A DNA stretch of 64,000 nucleotides from Lindgomyces ingoldianus (lineage: Eukaryota; Ascomycota; Dothideomycetes; Pleosporales; Lindgomycetaceae). A model generated the notes under the pieces. The model did not search any database, was not told the origin of the DNA, and saw nothing but the letters and a program-made list of their open reading frames with translations. Of this stretch, positions 23,075 to 36,100 are shown one piece after another (positions within the stretch are counted from its first letter, which is position 1; each line of letters begins with the position of its first letter). The stretch spans positions 305,082-369,081 of the forward strand of contig NW_022985213.1 in the NCBI RefSeq assembly GCF_010093535.1. Direction: 5' to 3'. The position numbers were made by a program, and so were the translations under genes.

Positions 23075-24940
23075 ACGTACTTCATGGGCGAGTCGCTCAC
23101 ACACCCGAGTCGCTCACTTTTGCCAAGACCCTACCCTAACAAACTCTATTATAGCCCATAACAACCCGCTCTGGCACTATATAGTACAGTACAGCCTAGA
23201 ATATTATTTAGATACTACTTCTGCTTCTTGCTTACATGTTTGCGCGTTATGCCTAGTCTAATTGCACTATCTGCAGCGCCTTTAGGATAGCTTACCTACT
23301 TTAGCTTACACCTGCTTCTTTGCCTTCTTCCTATTACTGCGCGCTTTAAACTCCTTTAGAGCTATTAAGTGTAGGCTTTTTTAAATTATTAAGGTCTTTT
23401 TTACTTTAATTTACTTTTTTTTATGTAATTTATGTTATGTAGCAGCTTTATTAGCTGCTTAAAGCTTAGTAATTTCTTATTATGCTAACACTAGCTTATG
23501 TGTAATTATTGCTGCCCTTTTTAAAACTTTTTTAAACACCTTAACTATAGAAGTTAGTAAACTATTTATATACTTTTAAATTCTTATTTTTATAAGCATT
23601 AATTATAACTTAAGTTCTAAAGTATTACTTAGGGTTTACAACTGCTAGAGCTTGTTATATATAAGTAGTAGTAGTAATAGAGTGTGTAACTTTACATTAA
23701 AGCCTATTATAACTTATTATAAGTTAAAAGAAACTAATCTAGCGCCTTAGAACTTTTTTTAAATATTACTAAAAGTAATTATAGCATTATAGGCTACTTT
23801 AAAGCATAGTAAGAACTTTATTTTTATAATATAAGTAATTTAGTTATATATAAGGTTTTTAGCTTAGCGCTTATACGCCTTTTTTAAAAAAGTAAAATAA
23901 CTTATATTAAGTAGCTATAAAAAGTGTAATAAGTAAAAAAGCATATAAATAGTAATAATTTTATTATTTTTATAGTATTACTAAAAATAAAGCAAGTTGT
24001 AGCTTTTATAGCTGTTAATAACTAGCAGACAGTAGCTGCTAACAGTATGCTTCTTTATATGCGTGTTAAAGTGCTTTAACTAGACTAAACTAAGCTAATT
24101 AGTAGTCTAGCTATGCTTAAAGATTATAATAACTTAATTCTAGAGTAAGTTTTTCTTTTTATACTAGTTTAAAAAGTAGTTGCTACCCTAGAAGATAATA
24201 AAAAGTGGAATAGCCTACCCTTTAGCATTAATGCCCTAGATAGCTGTTATCTACTCCTAGTTGCCTAGCTAGACTGCTTTTAGCTGTCTTTGTCTCTCTA
24301 AACTTGTAATAACTACTCTAGTAGATATCTAGCCTATTATAAACTCTGTCTTGTTAAAGTTGTACGTGTTGTTATCCTAGATGCTATACTTAGCTTTAAT
24401 ATTTTTTATAAAGTTAAACTAGCCTTAAATTACTACAGAATCTTTATAGAAAGCTTTTTTATAGTTATACTTACACTTAAACTTTACTTTAAGCTTTAAG
24501 TAACACTTAATAAACATATTAAGCTAGTTTATGCTAATATAGCCTATATTACGCTTAGCATGTAAAGAATTAGCTATATTAGCTATAGCTACTAGCTAGG
24601 GGGGAAATCCTTGCGCATTTAGCTTAAGTATGTGCTAAATAATTACTTGCTCTTTATTATTATCTAGCTTTTATAAGTTAGCTATATAATTAGCTTAGAA
24701 AAGTTGTCTAGTGTGTTAGTTACTTATTATCTTTTAAGAGACCCTATAGATAGCTGCAGTGTGTTAGTTAGAAAGTGTTATGTCTTATTTAAAAGCCTAA
24801 AGCATAAGCTACATTTAACATTCTTTTAACATGTTTAAGTAGTGTTATTAGGAATGCATTAGTGTAGAAAAGGTAGTGTAGTAGGGTCTTAGCAAAAGTA
24901 AGCAACTTAGGTGTGTAAGCAACTTGCCTATAAAGTACGT
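23075..24940 (-). mobile_element. Fot1-like DNA transposon C3, full length
   Basis: 1,866 bp, TA at 23073-23074 and 24941-24942. The left TIR is the least mutated in the window (ACGTACTTCATGGGCGAGTC, then two copies of CGAGTCGCTCAC). The transposase is on the minus strand from the ATG at 24859. The N-terminal HTH (CENP-B type) lies at about 24859-24550 and the rest runs left to about 23400, all with RIP stops. It is colinear with C1 in the opposite orientation and is inserted in Gypsy B. Confidence 0.85.
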
Positions 24941-24942
24941 TA

Positions 24943-25470
24943 TTTACTTTTTAAAGTTATAGTTAAGGGCTTTTAAGACTAAATCTAAGTTCCTGTCTAC
25001 TAGTATATCTGCTTGCATATGCAAATTAATAGTAGAAGCATCTAAAACTGCCCCTTTATTATTATAAACCTTAGCTTACAAGATTATATTATTAGCATTA
25101 AATAGTTATATTATTTTAAACTCTAACTAGATATAAAAAAAAAATTAGATTATATAGCCTAATAAGTATTCTACTACTTATAAACTTTTACTGCCCTTAC
25201 TTATGTAATTAAGCTAACTTGCGCGCAATAAAGAAGTAGAGTTAGATATTAAATAACACAACGCACTATAAGAAAAGAACTACATTTCGCAGTTATGCAG
25301 CCTAATAATTAACTACATTAAGAGTTTACTAAGGCTACTAAAATTATACTACTTTTTTATTACTTATAGTTTAAAGACACTTAAATTATTAATCTGCTTA
25401 TCTATTAAGAAGTCTAAACTAGGTCTAAAGGACATCTATTCCCTTACTATTACTTTTATTTTAGTAAATG
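24943..25470. other. AT-rich interior of Gypsy B
   Basis: Gypsy B sequence between C3 and the solo LTR. Probably the gag/protease part on the plus strand, but no motif was readable. Confidence 0.45.
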
Positions 25471-25475
25471 CTTTT

Positions 25476-25764
25476 TGGAACGATCCTCATGAATCGTTCC
25501 ATCTCGAGTCGCCCGGAACCTCCGGAAGGCCCTCGTATCGGCCCCGACCTCGACCTGGCCCCGACCCCTGCTGTTACCCCTATTCCCTCATGTATTTAGT
25601 CGCACCTCGCCCCCGTAGCTAGCTCGGTAGTTTTCTGATATCCTACGTACAAGGCCTATAGGTGTCATTAGTATTCCCAGGTCTCTGAGTCCCCACGCAC
25701 TCCCATATGCCTCTGAGTGGATTCATACCGCATTCGGACCCATTGTCTTGCCTGCGCTGTTACA
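25476..25764 (+). repeat. solo LTR, family B, nearly unmutated
   Basis: 289 bp, starts TGGAACGATCCTCATG (expected TGTAACG), ends GCGCTGTTACA, perfect TSD CTTTT (25471-25475; 25765-25769). It retains CpG-rich sequence (GTCGCCCGGAACCTCCGG) and is closest to the inverted copy at 61726-62014. Inserted in Gypsy B, the parent family. Confidence 0.9.
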
Positions 25765-25769
25765 CTTTT

Positions 25770-28194
25770 TATTTTAACATAAAAAAAAACAAGTTCTTTT
25801 TAACTTTTATTTATAAAATTAAGTGTTTTATTAAAGACAAGCAAGCCCTACTATTAAATAATAGATATAAAACTAAAGTATTAGTAAACTTCTAATTACT
25901 ATCTAAATACTATTAGTACTAAGATGTATTTAGCTACACTGCAGCTTACTAATTACTAGCACATTACCTATACAACTATAAGATTGTCCTTATAAAACTT
26001 CTCTCTAACAGTTACAGCCTTTTGTACAAACAGAATGTTAAGGAACTAGAGGTAATAAAAAAGTACATTATAAATAATCTAAAATATAGCTTTATTAAGT
26101 AAAGTTAAAGCCCTTTTATATCTTCTATCTTTTATGTATAAAAACTAAATAGTAACTTATGTATCTATATTAATTACTATAAACTTAATGCTATTACTTA
26201 TAAGAATATGCATCTAATACTGTGTATAAACAAACTCTTATTAAGACTTATAAAAGCAGCTATTTTTACTAAGTTTAATATTTACACAGTCTTTAGTAAA
26301 ATTAGGATAGACCTAAGCTCTAAAAAGTGTACAACCTTTTAGACATAATATAAAACATATAAGTATAAAGTTCTGCCTTTTAAATTATGTAATAGCCTAG
26401 TAACTTACTAGCGCTATATAAATAACATATTAATTAACTACTTAAACAACGTCTATATTACTTATCTAAATAACATTTTTATTTACTTTAAAAATAAAGC
26501 AACTTATATTCTCTATGTTAAAAAAGTTTTAGAAAGGCTATAGTAAGTAGAATTATAAGTAAAGATTAAAAAAAGTAAATTTTATGTTACTTAAATAAAG
26601 TATTTTAGCTATATACTTTTAAACAAAGGACTAGAAGTTAACCTATAGAAAGTAGAGGTGCTACGCAACTAGTAGGCGCCTACTACTATAACAAGTGTAA
26701 AATCTTTTCTAGGCTTTACTAAATTTTATTAACAATTTATTTTAGAATTTTTTTATATAGTAAAACTAATTATTACGCTTTAGAGTTCTACTACCCCTTT
26801 TATATAGACTTTAAAGTGTAATATAGCTTTTAAAAAGCTAAAGTCTAAGCTACTAAAAATACCTACACTTTACTATTTTAACTTTATATTATAAACTAAA
26901 ATTAAAACTAACGCTTTTAATAAAGTAGTAGCAGAAGTCCTATCTTAGAAACATGCTTATAAAAATTAGTGCCCTGTTTTATTCTATAGTAAGGTTCTAT
27001 CTAGTTTAGAGCTAAACTAGGAAATACATAATAAAGAGCTATTTATAATTATTACTATGTTTAAATAATAAAAGGCTAAGCTTATATTAGTAATAATAAG
27101 CACTTTAGTATATACTAATTATTAATTATTAAATTACTTTATAATAATAAATGTGCTAAATGCTTATTAGGTCTATTAAGCTAAAAAGTTAGCTTAGTAT
27201 TACTTTTAAATTAAGTACACCCCTAGTAAAAACAATGCTAGGGCAGACATCTTTAGCTGCTATAAATAAGACATAGAAAATTTAAAAGCAGCTTAAACTA
27301 ATAACTAGTTAAAAGTCCTACTTAGAATACACTAACTCTACTTTTAAATTAATAAAAAATTAGCCTAGTACTATATTACTTAAACAACAACTTAAGCAAC
27401 CTTACTAAATATTATAAAAAAACTAGACTAGGTTATGTCTTTAGATTTTTTAAAATTAATTAATATATTACTTTAAAAAAATTAAGCTTTTTTTATATAA
27501 AAGTAAAACCTTTTACTCTACTATTATTAAATAGAAAATAGACTACTTTTTTATGCTAACTATTTATGTGTTCTAGTAGACTTGCTACTGTGTACCTAAC
27601 TTATCTAAGAAGTCTATAACTAAGTATCTTTAGCACACTCTAGTGCTACTAAGACTTATTAGTTACTGTTCTAAAAGTACTACTAAAAAAGTATAAAGGC
27701 TACTTATAAATAATATGTATAAAATTACCTTTTTTATTATAAAGCTTATCTAAAATAGACTTAAACTCTAGAGTTTATCTACCCCCTTCTAATTCCTAAT
27801 TAACTAATGCAGCACTTGTGTATTAACTTTAAGGATTTCTTTAAAAATAAGTCTAGTTATAACTAAATTATAGTTATAATTAATTATATATCTAAATAAG
27901 CTATTTTTATTCCCTACTATAAAATAATTAACGCCTAAAGAATAGCTGCTTTATTTATTTAATAAGTGTACTATTTTAGCTACACACCTAAAACTATTAT
28001 CTTTAACTAGAGACTTTAGTTTATATCTAGTTTCTAGTCTAAATTTTGTTAAATTTTAAGCGTAAAAGTTAAGCTTTTTACTACTTACTATAAAAAAATA
28101 AATAGCTAAATAAAGATTATAAATAAGTATATTAATTAAAAACTAAGGCTTTTTATATTTTTTTACTAAAACAACTAGAGTTTCTTACTACTTT
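25770..28194 (+). pseudogene. pol (RT, RNase H, integrase) of Gypsy B
   Basis: Plus-strand frames can be followed with stops. Upstream of RT there is a Y-N-H-K-I-x-L segment and YKQNVKELEVIKKYI (family pattern RPYDHKI..YKQS.EEL). RT core is about 26040-26550 with TKFNIYTVFSKIRI, LPFKLCNSLVTYQRYINNIL-like text and YLNNIFIYF at the YLDD..IY position. RNase H is roughly 26860-27110 and the start of integrase about 27200-28190. Gypsy H then interrupts, and the integrase C-terminus is at 40400-40660. Key Asp residues are partly replaced by Asn (LDD to LNN), consistent with G-to-A mutation. Confidence 0.75.
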
Positions 28195-28512
28195 TGTCAC
28201 GATTGTGCACGAGTAAGGTTATAGAGCTTCACGGAGGTCTAGTTTAATTACTATGTGAGGTATTATAGTAGGTACAAGACGTTGTGTGAGGAATAGGAAG
28301 GTTTAAAAGAAAATTAGTAATTAAATACTTAGCTTAAAAGTCTAAGCACTTTAGGTATAAATTAAGCTTATTCTAGGTTTAGTTAGTATTAAAGCAGTTT
28401 ATGCTTAAGTTTATGTCTATGTTATGTTATGTTTATGTTAGACATGCACTAATAATACTCTAGTACATGTCTAATACAGTTATGTCTAGGATCTAAGGAG
28501 GATACTGTAACA
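28195..28512 (-). repeat. 3' LTR of Gypsy H (left copy)
   Basis: TGTCACGATTGTGCACGAG to GGATACTGTAACA. Outer end intact (TGTCACGAT, CACGGAGG), inner end mutated (CTGTAACA versus CCGTGACA in the other copy). Confidence 0.9.
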
Positions 28513-28599
28513 GTACCCCCCCTTTATTAAAAAAGAAATCCTTTACATTAGTAGTTCTAGCATTAAGTTGTCTTTATTAGGGTACAGGTTTAGTTTAGA

Positions 28600-31500
28600 T
28601 AGGTATTAGGCGTGGAATTAGGTTACTATAGAGTTCTTTTACAAAGCTTCTGCAGGTTTCTACAACAGTTTGTTGTATCTAGTCTATTTTATAAAGTATT
28701 TATAAATACATTTCTTCTTATTAAACTAAATCTATTTAATGTCTTTTATAATATATTCTAGTTTATTATTTATAATAACAGGTTTAGGTGGCAGGTTTAG
28801 CTGTCTAGGTAGATAGTTAGATTTAGAGGATGCTTAGCGCAGCAACAATACGTGGAACACAGGGTGTATCTTTATGCTGTTAGGTAGGATTAATTAGTAA
28901 GCATGCAATAAGACTATATAAGCTACTATAAAAAAGCTAAGGTTTTTCTAATTAAGTTTCTTTAATTATTAGTTTATTTAGATATTTCTAGTGTCTAGCT
29001 AGACCTTCTTACTAGCTGCATACATAGAGGCAGGAGTTTAGAATTAGTTTACGTACTCTTATTAAAAAGCTTAAGCCTATATAAGCTTTTTATAAATATA
29101 TTTAAATATGTTTTAGATTTTATTAATAAGTCTATTTACATTTATTACTTATATAAATTAATAAGTTAGTTAGAGGGTATTTAAAGGTAGTTTAAATCCT
29201 ATTTAAAAGTAGTATTTATAGTTTGCTAAGAATAGGGATACTTACATTAATTTAGATGTTATGTTATTAGCTTTAAACTATGCTATAGCTAACTATTTTA
29301 CCTAGTTATTTTACTAGTAGTTTATGTACACTTATAGAACTTATTTTATTACAGCGTTTGCGTTCTTAGTCTAGCTATTAGTCTCTAAGTAAAAAGCTGT
29401 AGATAGATAGAGGATAATTTAGAGCTGTTTATAGAGTTTATCCTAAAAGGCTAAGACAAACTGCGTACCTCTGTCTAATATAATTATGTTAGGCAGGCTA
29501 TAGTAAACTTATACATATTAGTAGAATAACTAGGCTATATTAAGGGCAGTTATAGAGAAATATAGTATTAAGTGTTAATACTTAGTTAAGTAATTAACAA
29601 CTACTATAATATTTATATACTTTTTAGATAGAAGTAGGTCTATAATAAAATTAATTAATATGTTTTTCTAAGCTTATTTAAGAATTAAAAGCAGTTTAAG
29701 TAGGCTATTATACTTTTTTTAAGAGGCTTTTACTTTACAGTAAGTATAGCAACATAATATGTATTAGCGTACAGTATAGAACATGCGGGGCTAGTAGTAC
29801 TCTCTCTGTAGTAGGTTAAGAGTCTTTCCTCTGCCTAGGTGTCCTCTAATAAGCAAGTTATATACAATTTAGAGTAGTTTAATTATTAGTTTATTAGAAT
29901 TAAAAATTATAAGTTAGTTATAGTAATATAGCTTACTATTTTAGTTTTTATAGTTAGCTAGTGTTACCTTTTTTAACTAACTAGCGCTATTTTAGAGCAG
30001 GTTTAAGGTTTTTTAGATAAATTTATTATTTAAATACTTATTAGTAATAATTTAATTAATAATTTATTTTATTTTATTTAAGTTAAGGTCTAAAAATAGC
30101 TTAAGTTAAAGTAAAGTTTAGTGTTAAGCCTTTTACAGTTTTTTCTAAGCAAGGACGTTTTAGAATTGCCTTATAAAGGCATCTAGTTTCCCTTTATCTT
30201 AACTAGGATAATAAGTAATCTTAAAATTAAAATAAAATAAGTATTTAGACTAATAAGCTTATTAGTAGCTAAGTTATTTTGTAGTTGCAAAGTACTATAA
30301 GTTCTTATAGTTAAATAAGACCTGTATTAGATGCGCTGCACCTTCTAGTTTAGGTTGCTATTATTTAAAGTAGTGTACTATAGTAAGTAATTTCTTATTA
30401 TAGATCTTATAATTACTTTCTACAAAGCTTATTCTTTTTAAAAAGTATGTAATAGGCCTAATAGTCCTGTCTAGCTTAGTCTAGAAAAGAACTCCTACTA
30501 CTATGTAGTCTAAGGCATTAGCTTCTATAAGTATTAGTAGTTTAGAGTTAAAGTAGTAAAGTATTAAAGCTTTAGTAAAGGCTTTCTTTAGCTAGTTAAA
30601 GGACTATTAGTAATTTAAGTTAAAGTTAAATTAAATCTTTTTTTTAGTAAGTGTAATTATAGGGCTTACTTACTATAAAAAGTTGTTAATAAATTATTAG
30701 TAAAAGTTAGTAAATTTTATAAAAGCTTAAACATCTTTTATGTTTTTTAAGTATTGCTAATCTAGCACAGTCTAAACTTTAACAGGGTTTATTTAGATGC
30801 TATCTATAGAGATTACATATCCTAAATATATAACTTTTAATTAGTAAAACTTGCATTTATTTATGTTAAGTTATAGACCTACTTCTTCTATAGCCTTTAG
30901 CACTAGGCGTACATGCTGTTTGTGCTCTAAAAGGCTATTACTATAGATTAGAATATTATTAATATACATAGTGCAGAACATGTCTAAGTAGGGGTAAAGT
31001 AAGTTATTTATAAAATGTTAAAAAGTACTAGGCGCATTAGCTAAGCTAAAGAGCATTACTAGGTACTTAAATAGTTTATATTAGGTTTAAAACGCTGTTA
31101 GCTACTTATTACCTTTTACTATTCTTAGCTTATTAAAGGCAGCAATAATATCTAACTTTATAAAATACTTTACTTTGCTTAGTTAGCTTAAGGTTTTGTG
31201 TAAAAAAGAAATTAAGTATTAGTTTTTAATAGTAACAGTGTTTAGTCCTTAGTAGTTAACACAGAATTAAAGCCTACCTTTAGGTTTCTTTATAAATAGT
31301 ATAAGTAACACTACTAGTAAAAAGCTAGCTTAAATAAACCCTTTTTCTAGGTTCTTATTAAGGTATTTTTAAAGCACTTTTAATTTATTTAGTAACATCT
31401 TATATAGTAGCCTATAACTAGGTTATTTACTAAGCTTAAAAGTTATCTAGTAATTATATAAATGTTGTATTAAAAGCTTATTAGACTTGTTTTAAAAGAA

Positions 31501-31650
31501 GACATGTAACAGGTTATAGTAGTTTTAAAAAACTATTATTCTTAGGTTAGTGCGTTTTTAAAAAGCTAGAGCTTAGTTTATATTAGAAATTATAACTACA
31601 TAGATTTTATAATCTAGTTATTAAGCTAGAGTTATAAATAGAGCAGGTTC
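28600..31650 (-). pseudogene. pol remnant of Gypsy H with chromodomain
   Basis: Minus-strand reading. A chromodomain-like segment is at about 28620-28790 (LEYIIKDIK..., then YKYFIK and KPAEALxKN, matching EYEVEEILDSR..YLVKW..TWEPAENL). RNase H is near 30410-30560 (EANALDYIVVGVLF and RPITYFLKRISFVESNYK, matching TDASDYAVGAVLSQ..PVAYFSRKLSPAERNY). RT lies between about 30700 and 31500. A terminal chromodomain defines chromoviruses, which can target heterochromatin. Stops throughout. Confidence 0.68.
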
Positions 31651-31702
31651 TATATAGCAGATGTCTATTTACTGTTTAAGTTCTAGTTTATGTCTAAATT
31701 AA

Positions 31703-32293
31703 TGTTACAATCCTTGCTTCAGGAAGCACTCGGGTCTGTTGGTATTCCTATGGGAAAGTAGGACGGGTGGTAGGGGCCAATCCGGTAGGGTGTACAGTCC
31801 TACGTACAGGCTATTGGGCTAATAGAGGGTGGTATAGGGAGACTAGATTGTGGTTTGCCCTTAATGCAGCAGTAGGGAGGCCAGGTTAAACAGTCCTTGC
31901 AGACAGGGTTAGAGGTATATATAGTGTAAGATATATAAATAGTATTACAGCTTTTTATAAAGCTAAATGCTACTTAGTCTATGTAAAATAAACTAAATGT
32001 TAAACACACCTTCTAAAGGTTGTTTAATGTGGGAACTATATACATGTGCTAGGGACGCTAAGGGGAGTTAGGGGAGTCTATAGGAGCCTGCTAAGGGGAG
32101 CTCCTTAAGCTCCCCAGGCTCCTAATAATACGTAGCCCTGTCCGCTTATTAGACAACGCATTCTTCTATAATCGCAGGCGGCTGTGCTGCCTCTAGCTCC
32201 TTTAATTAGTTTGTAAACAAGTCCTGCCCTAACCTAGCTAGACTGTGGAGCACTGCTGGTGGGGTTACGCTGGTCCAACCGTAGACTGTAACA
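31703..32293 (-). repeat. 3' LTR of Gypsy D (left copy)
   Basis: Outer first 150 bp unmutated (CACTCGGGTCTGTTGGTATT, GGGGCCAATCCGG). Inner last 200 bp mutated (TTATTAGACAACG, CCTCTAGCTCC, GCCCTAACCTAGC). Confidence 0.92.
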
Positions 32294-32499
32294 CGCTGCC
32301 CCCTCTCCCTAGCAGTGTTCTCACCGCTCTGCTCACACAACTGTGTTAGTAAGAGTTTATTTATAAAGTAAGCGTCTGCCTACTAGAAGGCACTTCTAAC
32401 ATTTATTTATTTTATACTAAATAGCTTGTTAGTCTTATTTATCTTACTGTTCTTATATTACTTATTGTTTTAACCCTTTTTACTAGACAAAAATAAGGC

Positions 32500-32990
32500 C
32501 CTGCAGCGCTTACTAATCGTTAGAGTTGCCTTATATGTTAACTTTGTCTTTAGATAAGTGCATTAAGTGTGTAAAAAAGCATAGTAAATGCAACACTTTT
32601 ATTTCTAATGCTGCATAGAATTATTTAAAGAAAGAGAGAAAAGCACTTCTTTATAAGGTAGTAGTTATAAAGGCTTATAAGTAGAAACTTAATAACTAAA
32701 TGTTATATTAAGTTTAAAAGACTTTAGAGGCAAAGGCTAAGGAGTGTTCTAAATAGAATTAAATTTAAAAATTACTAAATTTGCTAGAGGCTTGTTGCGC
32801 AAAGTACTTAGAGGGGGATTTATCCTCCTTAGATAAGATAAAAGCTTTTAAGGCTAAAGTAAAGGGTTATTCTCCTTCTTAACTGTTATTAGCTAGGACT
32901 TATCTCTAAAGGCTGCTGCTATCTAATAATAATGTAGCTATTTCTTTTAATATAGGTGCTTTATTACCTAGCTAGTTTCTTTTAAACAAG
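32500..32990 (+). pseudogene. antisense accessory frame of Gypsy D
   Basis: Plus strand, opposite to gag-pol, between the 3' LTR and pol. The cluster KCIKCVKKHSKCN (C-x2-C-x5-C, about 32556-32595) is followed by a basic helical stretch and, near 32800-32880, KYLEGDLSSLDKIKAFKA. This aligns with YIAGDLLSIDKIKALKA in element E at about 48905-48960. The homology between two elements at the same position supports a real former gene. Contains stops; not functional here. Confidence 0.62.
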
Positions 32991-33169
32991 CCTAAAGGTA
33001 CCCCTGTACTAATAGCTACGCATTCCTTAAATTTTTAGCTAGTTTCTATATATTTTTACTAGTAAGCTATTCTTTTTATTTTACTAAAAATTCCTTTTAG
33101 TTTCTCTAATTACTAATAATGTGTTTAACTTTATATTTTATTTCTTTATCTTCCTATTTCTAAGTAGAT

Positions 33170-36100
33170 AAGGGGACTTTCTTAAGTGCTTTTTCTAGTC
33201 TAGAGATATAAAACTATAGATGTATTTTTATGTGTAGGGGAAGCTTAAGCTTGCAGTTGTCTTATTAGGTTTAAAAGACCTTATATAGTCCTATCCTTTT
33301 CTCTGCTAGCTTCCTAGAAGGCCTAGGTATCTTAAGATTCTTAGTGTTAAAATACACATAGTCTTCTAAGTAGATTTCTAGTCCTAGTTATTATAATTTA
33401 TTTATGTATTTCTCTATTATTTCTTAGCTAGATTTAGCTTTTATAGCTAATTTTTTATATATTTTATATAAGTCTATTAGCTAATCTATTAACTCTTATA
33501 AGTCTATAAGCTAATTTCTGTGTAATGTAAAGTAGGGGTTATATCTAAAATTAGCTTTATATAGTGTTTCCTTAGTTATAGCTAATTCTACATTATTAAT
33601 AGCTAGCTGTGCTATTAAAAGCTATTCTATCTAATTATCTTAAGTGTAGGAAATGTACTTCCTTAAGTATTTTTTTACTTCTATGTTTATTCTTTTAGTC
33701 TAGCTATCTGTCTATAAGTAGTAGGCTGTTAATAGCTTGTGTGCTATACTAAGGTGCTACATTACTACTTTCTAGAAGCTGCTAGTAAACAGCTTGTTTT
33801 TATTAGAGATAATAATTCTAAGGCATCTATGTACTAATATTATGTTTTATTTTAATTTATAAATAAATTTTTTAGTAGTTATTGTTTTTTCTAAGGGCTA
33901 AGTGTGTAGATACTTAGTAGTTTTATCTAGGGCCACTATAATTATGTTGCACATCCTGTCTATCCCTAGTTCTTTAGATAGTAGTAATTCTGTAATAAAA
34001 TTTATTATAATTATTATCTATAGTAATTTTAGTGCTTTAATTAATTAGAGGTATTTATAGGTCTTATGCCTTTATAAATTATTCTTATTGCAGGTGTTGC
34101 ATTTTCTAAGCACTTCTATACATAATTACTTTACTTTTAGTATTTACTGTAGTATAGCAGTCCTTAGTTTCTTCTAAAGGGTGCTAATTCCTAGATGTCT
34201 AAATATTAAAGATTTATAATATTCTTAGATTAAGTTTTTCTATCTTTACTTACTTACTATAAGCATATAGAATTCTTTTATAAGTTAGGGCCTATTATAG
34301 ATCTATCCTTTGTTAGTTTCTTTAAAGAGTGTAAACTTTTTAGTTTTTTTTTTCTTTTTATTAAAGTAATCTAGTCTTTAGCTAAGGGCGTTAGCCTGTT
34401 AGTTTTGTGCTCCTAGGACGTGCTTAATAATACAGTTAAACTAAGCTAGTTCTATTACCTATCTTATGTGCATAGGTAATAGCTTTTTTACTGTTAGGAA
34501 CGTAACTAGATTTGCGTAGTTAGTTATAACATTAAATAGTTTTACTATTCTATGTAGCTTAGTAGCCTAAACTCTTATAGCATTTAATATTGCTTTTAGC
34601 TCTTTATTAGGTATACTATAGCCTGCTTTAGGTCCTAAGAACTTAGCAGAATAGTACGCAACTAGGTGCTATTTTCTGTCCTCCTGTTTCTAGTATAACA
34701 CAGCTCCACTAGCTCCTAGGGATGCGTCTGTGTGGATCTTAGTATCTAATCATAAGTTGTACATTCTTAGTACTAGTTTATCTATTATAGCTTGTTTTAA
34801 TGTTATAAATGCCTTATTTATTTTTAAAGTCTAGATAAACTTTACTATTACTTGTTTCTTTATAGTTGCGTTTATTAATAGTATAGTAATTTTTAAATAG
34901 TCTTTAATTATTTGTCTAACATAGCCTAATAATCCTAGGAATTCTTTTACTTTTTTAACTATTATAAGTTCTAGCTACTTAAGTACCTTTTATACTTTAG
35001 CTAGGTTAATCTTTATTTCTTCTTTATTAATTATAAATTCTAAGTATTCTATTTTAGCAACATAAAATTTACATTTAGAGAGCTACAGGTAAAGTCTATA
35101 CTTTCTAAGCTATTTTAAAACTTTTTATACCTTCTGTATATAGTCTTCTAGGGTATTCTTTAAATAGATAAGGACATTATCTAGATATACTAAGGTAAAG
35201 ACATTAAGGTATAAGTTAAGGGCTGTATTAATAATTTGCTAGAATGTTACTAGGGCATTTATTAGACTAAATAGCATTACTAGTAATTTATAGAGTCTCT
35301 ATAGAGTTCTAAACACTGTAAGCTATTTGTCTTCTTTTTATATCCTTATTTTGTTAAATCTATTTTATACATTAAACTTTATAAAGTACTAAGTTCCTTT
35401 TAATTAATTTATAATATCTTATATAATTAGTAAAGGGAATTAGTTCTAAATTATGTTATTATTTAGAGTTTTATAGTTCTAACAAACTTAGATTTTTTCT
35501 CTTTTCTTTTTTACAAAGACTACTGCTAAGGCTATAGGGCTGTGGCTTTCTTAGATATAGCCTTATGCTAACATCCTATTAACATATTCTTATAAAGCCT
35601 CCTTCTGTACCCTAGTTAGGGGGCAGAGCCTATGCGTCTTTAGGTTGTAATCTTTTATTAGGTTAATAGTGTAATTCTAAGGCTAGTGCAGTAGTAGTTC
35701 TTTAAAGTTCTCTAGTGTTTTAAACATGTCTTTGTAGTCTTTGTACTTAACAGGGATGTAACCTTTGTTCTAGATTTAGATAACACTAATCTATTTTATA
35801 TTTTTATCTATTTTAATTTTTTTGTAAGAGACTTCTTTAAGCTCCTTTTTTATTATTTATATTACCTAAGCTTTTAGCTCTTAGTAAGGGAATTTCTAGG
35901 GCTTTCTCTTCTTAGAGTAGTAGCTGCTACCCTGCTTTACTTGTTTATAGACTAGGCATTAGTTGTTATAGCATGCTAACTAGGTCATGCGCGCGTGGTT
36001 GTTAGGAGTTTTTATAGTTATAGTTCTCTAATTAATTGCAGAGTTATGTGCTCTAAGCTAGTTATAGCCTAGAATTACATTATACTTACCTTCTAGCTTA

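Noticed and set aside
25707..25895. 62-codon frame
   Set aside because: Crosses the end of a solo LTR into unrelated Gypsy sequence.
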